DNA of 64,000 bases, taken from CAZBWP01 sp964630265. Its GTDB lineage: Bacteria > Pseudomonadota > Alphaproteobacteria > Rhodospirillales > Defluviicoccaceae. The notes beneath the pieces were generated by a model, which was given only the letters and a program-made list of their open reading frames with translations, did not search any database and was not told the DNA's origin. The DNA lies in NCBI GenBank assembly GCA_964630265.1, contig CAZVRW010000005.1, positions 1 through 64,000 on the forward strand, given 5' to 3'. Within the stretch, counting starts at the first letter, position 1, and every line of letters starts with the position of its first letter. The translations under genes and the position numbers were made by a program. Below, one piece after another: positions 62,869 through 64,000 of this stretch.

Positions 62869-63945
62869 TCAGGCGCCGACGGTGGCGGCGTCCGAGCCGC
62901 CGGGGCGAGGCGCATCGGGGCGCGCGTTGCAGCGCAGCACCGCTGTCGCCGGCCCGTCCGCCTCGAAACCCTGCGCGACGACCGACCCGCTATCGGCGTC
63001 GGCGACGAAGACCAGCCGCGTCAGGGGATTGAGGATCGGCGGCTGGAGCCAGTCGAAGGTGCCGGACTCCGCCGACAGGGCTTCGCGCATGCGCGCCAGG
63101 CGCAACGCGTTCTCCTGCCCGCGCGGCCGGCCGGACCAGCGGGGCGCCTGCCACGCATTCGCCGCGCACGCCGCCCCGGCGATCACATGCGCCGCATCCG
63201 CCTGCCGTTCGATGATACAGGCGTCGTCCGGCGCTAGCCCGGCCAGGGTGAAGATCGCCGGCAGCGCGATCGGCGTCGCCGTCAGCATGGCCTTGGCCTC
63301 GGCGAAGTCGCGCGCGCCCTCGAAGACCTGCCGCAGCAGGTATGTGGCCGGCAGGTGCGGTAAGCCCCAGACGCTGCGGCGGTTGACCAGCCAGTCCAAC
63401 GCATAAATGCCGACGGGCTTGGCCATGGGCGCTTGGTTGAGTGCCGCGGCGAAGCGACCGGGGGCGACGGCCTGCAGCACCCCGTTATAGCCGGGCCACG
63501 TCAACGTCAGCCAGAGGCCGGCCTCACCGTGCACGCGGGCGGCGATGACGTAGCGGCCGAGGCCGCGGTCCGGCCAGTCCAGGACCCGCATCAGCCGCGC
63601 CGACCGGCCATCGGGCGATGGGCCGGCGGACGACGTGCAGCCCCACTCGTAGCTGACGTTGAGGAAATAGGCGCCCGGCCGACCGAGGCGCGCGGCGATG
63701 CGGTCGATCTCCCCCAGATAGGACGGGTGCCAACGGGCGAGCCAACGGCGGGACAGAGTGTCGGCCATCCGAACGACGCGCATGGGAATGCGCCCGCTGC
63801 CGGCGTCGAGCAGAGCGGTGACGTGATCGAAGGCCCGTTCGAGGGTCTCGAACGGCCAGTCGACGCCCACATCCAGCAGCGGGATGTCCGGCAACGCCGT
63901 CGCCGGCGGCGCCGCCGCCGGGCCGCTACTCGGTCGCGGACCCAT
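62869..63945 (-). CDS. Acyl-amide Ntn hydrolase, NAAA/linear-amide C-N hydrolase-like
   Basis: A 358-aa protein of the NAAA/acid ceramidase-like amidase group. The probable nucleophile Cys is in YEWGCTSSAGPSPDG, with an Arg-Asp context (LMRVLDWPDRGLGRYVIAAR) and GYNGVLQAVAPGRFAAALNQ, all typical of this fold. The Cys is near residue 104 and not at the N-terminus, so maturation by self-cleavage would be needed. C-terminal AWQAPRWSGRPRGQENALR. The start at 63945 overlaps the end of the fragment beyond. Substrate unknown. Residues about 190-250 bear the LPHLPATYLLRQVFEGARDF helix. Confidence 0.7.
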   Translation of the reverse strand: MGPRPSSGPAAAPPATALPDIPLLDVGVDWPFETLERAFDHVTALLDAGSGRIPMRVVRMADTLSRRWLARWHPSYLGEIDRIAARLGRPGAYFLNVSYEWGCTSSAGPSPDGRSARLMRVLDWPDRGLGRYVIAARVHGEAGLWLTLTWPGYNGVLQAVAPGRFAAALNQAPMAKPVGIYALDWLVNRRSVWGLPHLPATYLLRQVFEGARDFAEAKAMLTATPIALPAIFTLAGLAPDDACIIERQADAAHVIAGAACAANAWQAPRWSGRPRGQENALRLARMREALSAESGTFDWLQPPILNPLTRLVFVADADSGSVVAQGFEADGPATAVLRCNARPDAPRPGGSDAATVGA

Positions 63946-64000
63946 CGGTTTTCGCCTCCAAATCGTCCAGCCGGTTCAGCAGCGTCTCGACGTCGCGGCG
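63926..64000 (-). CDS. C-terminal fragment of an unidentified protein (partial at right edge)
   Basis: The last 24 codons of a reading frame running off the window: RRDVETLLNRLDDLEAKTDG then SATE and a stop at 63926-63928. The heptad-like pattern of Leu/Val (VETLLNRLDDLEAK) suggests a coiled coil. The frame overlaps the Ntn-hydrolase start by 20 bp, as expected for a coupled upstream gene. The N-terminus lies outside, so the family cannot be named. Confidence 0.5.
   Translation of the reverse strand, partial: RRDVETLLNRLDDLEAKTDGSATE

Overview
The window is high-GC DNA, mostly single-copy chromosomal genes, from an alphaproteobacterium. It most resembles the Rhodospirillales. The evidence is the cckA-like kinase directly behind flhB, recA followed by alaS under a GAAC-N7-type LexA box, the dapF-mtaB-ftsY cluster, two ethylmalonyl-CoA-pathway genes and a bactofilin. 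I see no prophage, insertion sequence, CRISPR array, rRNA or tRNA. A run of exactly 100 N (21234-21333) marks an assembly gap of unknown length inside a 12-bp tandem repeat.

Layout. 1-2806 (minus): polar amino-acid ABC importer (binding protein, ATPase, two permeases, the last cut by the edge). 3628-6734: type I secretion ATPase and membrane-fusion protein without a visible substrate. 6772-9712 (minus): PfkB kinase, AmpG-like permease, inorganic pyrophosphatase. 9872-14228: EI24/CysZ-like protein, bactofilin, endonuclease III (minus), MAPEG protein, HerA-like ATPase. 14282-16429 (minus): mesaconyl-CoA hydratase and malyl-CoA/methylmalyl-CoA lyase. 16905-19611: DUF992 protein, a winged-helix regulator with a NusG paralogue (minus), CrcB and a DUF190 protein. 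19741-24899: RND efflux pump and a lipoprotein. 25000-25361 (minus): two tiny membrane proteins. 25590-30444: flgB-flgC-fliE-fliQ-fliR-flhB-cckA. 30590-34523: recA, alaS. 34602-41914: a mixed housekeeping stretch (dehydrogenase, ELM1-like protein, O-methyltransferase, FecR-domain protein, HemN, FAH protein, TerC). 42100-52724: a five-gene alpha-glucan operon. 52801-57414: dapF, mtaB, ftsY, a class III nucleotide cyclase. 57398-64000: small hypothetical proteins, a DUF4129/DUF4350 pair, a secreted helical protein, a DUF1269 protein, GltS, an Ntn-hydrolase and an edge fragment.

The most coherent system is the GlgE-type glycogen pathway. A Corynebacterium-type GT4 synthase can make maltose-1-phosphate from ADP-glucose. 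A TreS-maltokinase fusion can make it from trehalose. GlgE polymerises maltose-1-phosphate and GlgB branches the product. A short extra GH13 enzyme of unassigned function lies second in the operon. GlgE itself carries a Pro/Ala-rich N-terminal extension of about 150 residues.

The least described unit is the pair of small membrane proteins at 25000-25361. It has strong ribosome-binding sites, a perfect CRP-type palindrome upstream (shared with the divergent flagellar operon) and a 10-bp-stem hairpin downstream. A class III cyclase whose purine-selecting position appears to be Glu lies 31 kb away. It could supply the nucleotide signal, but that link is inference.
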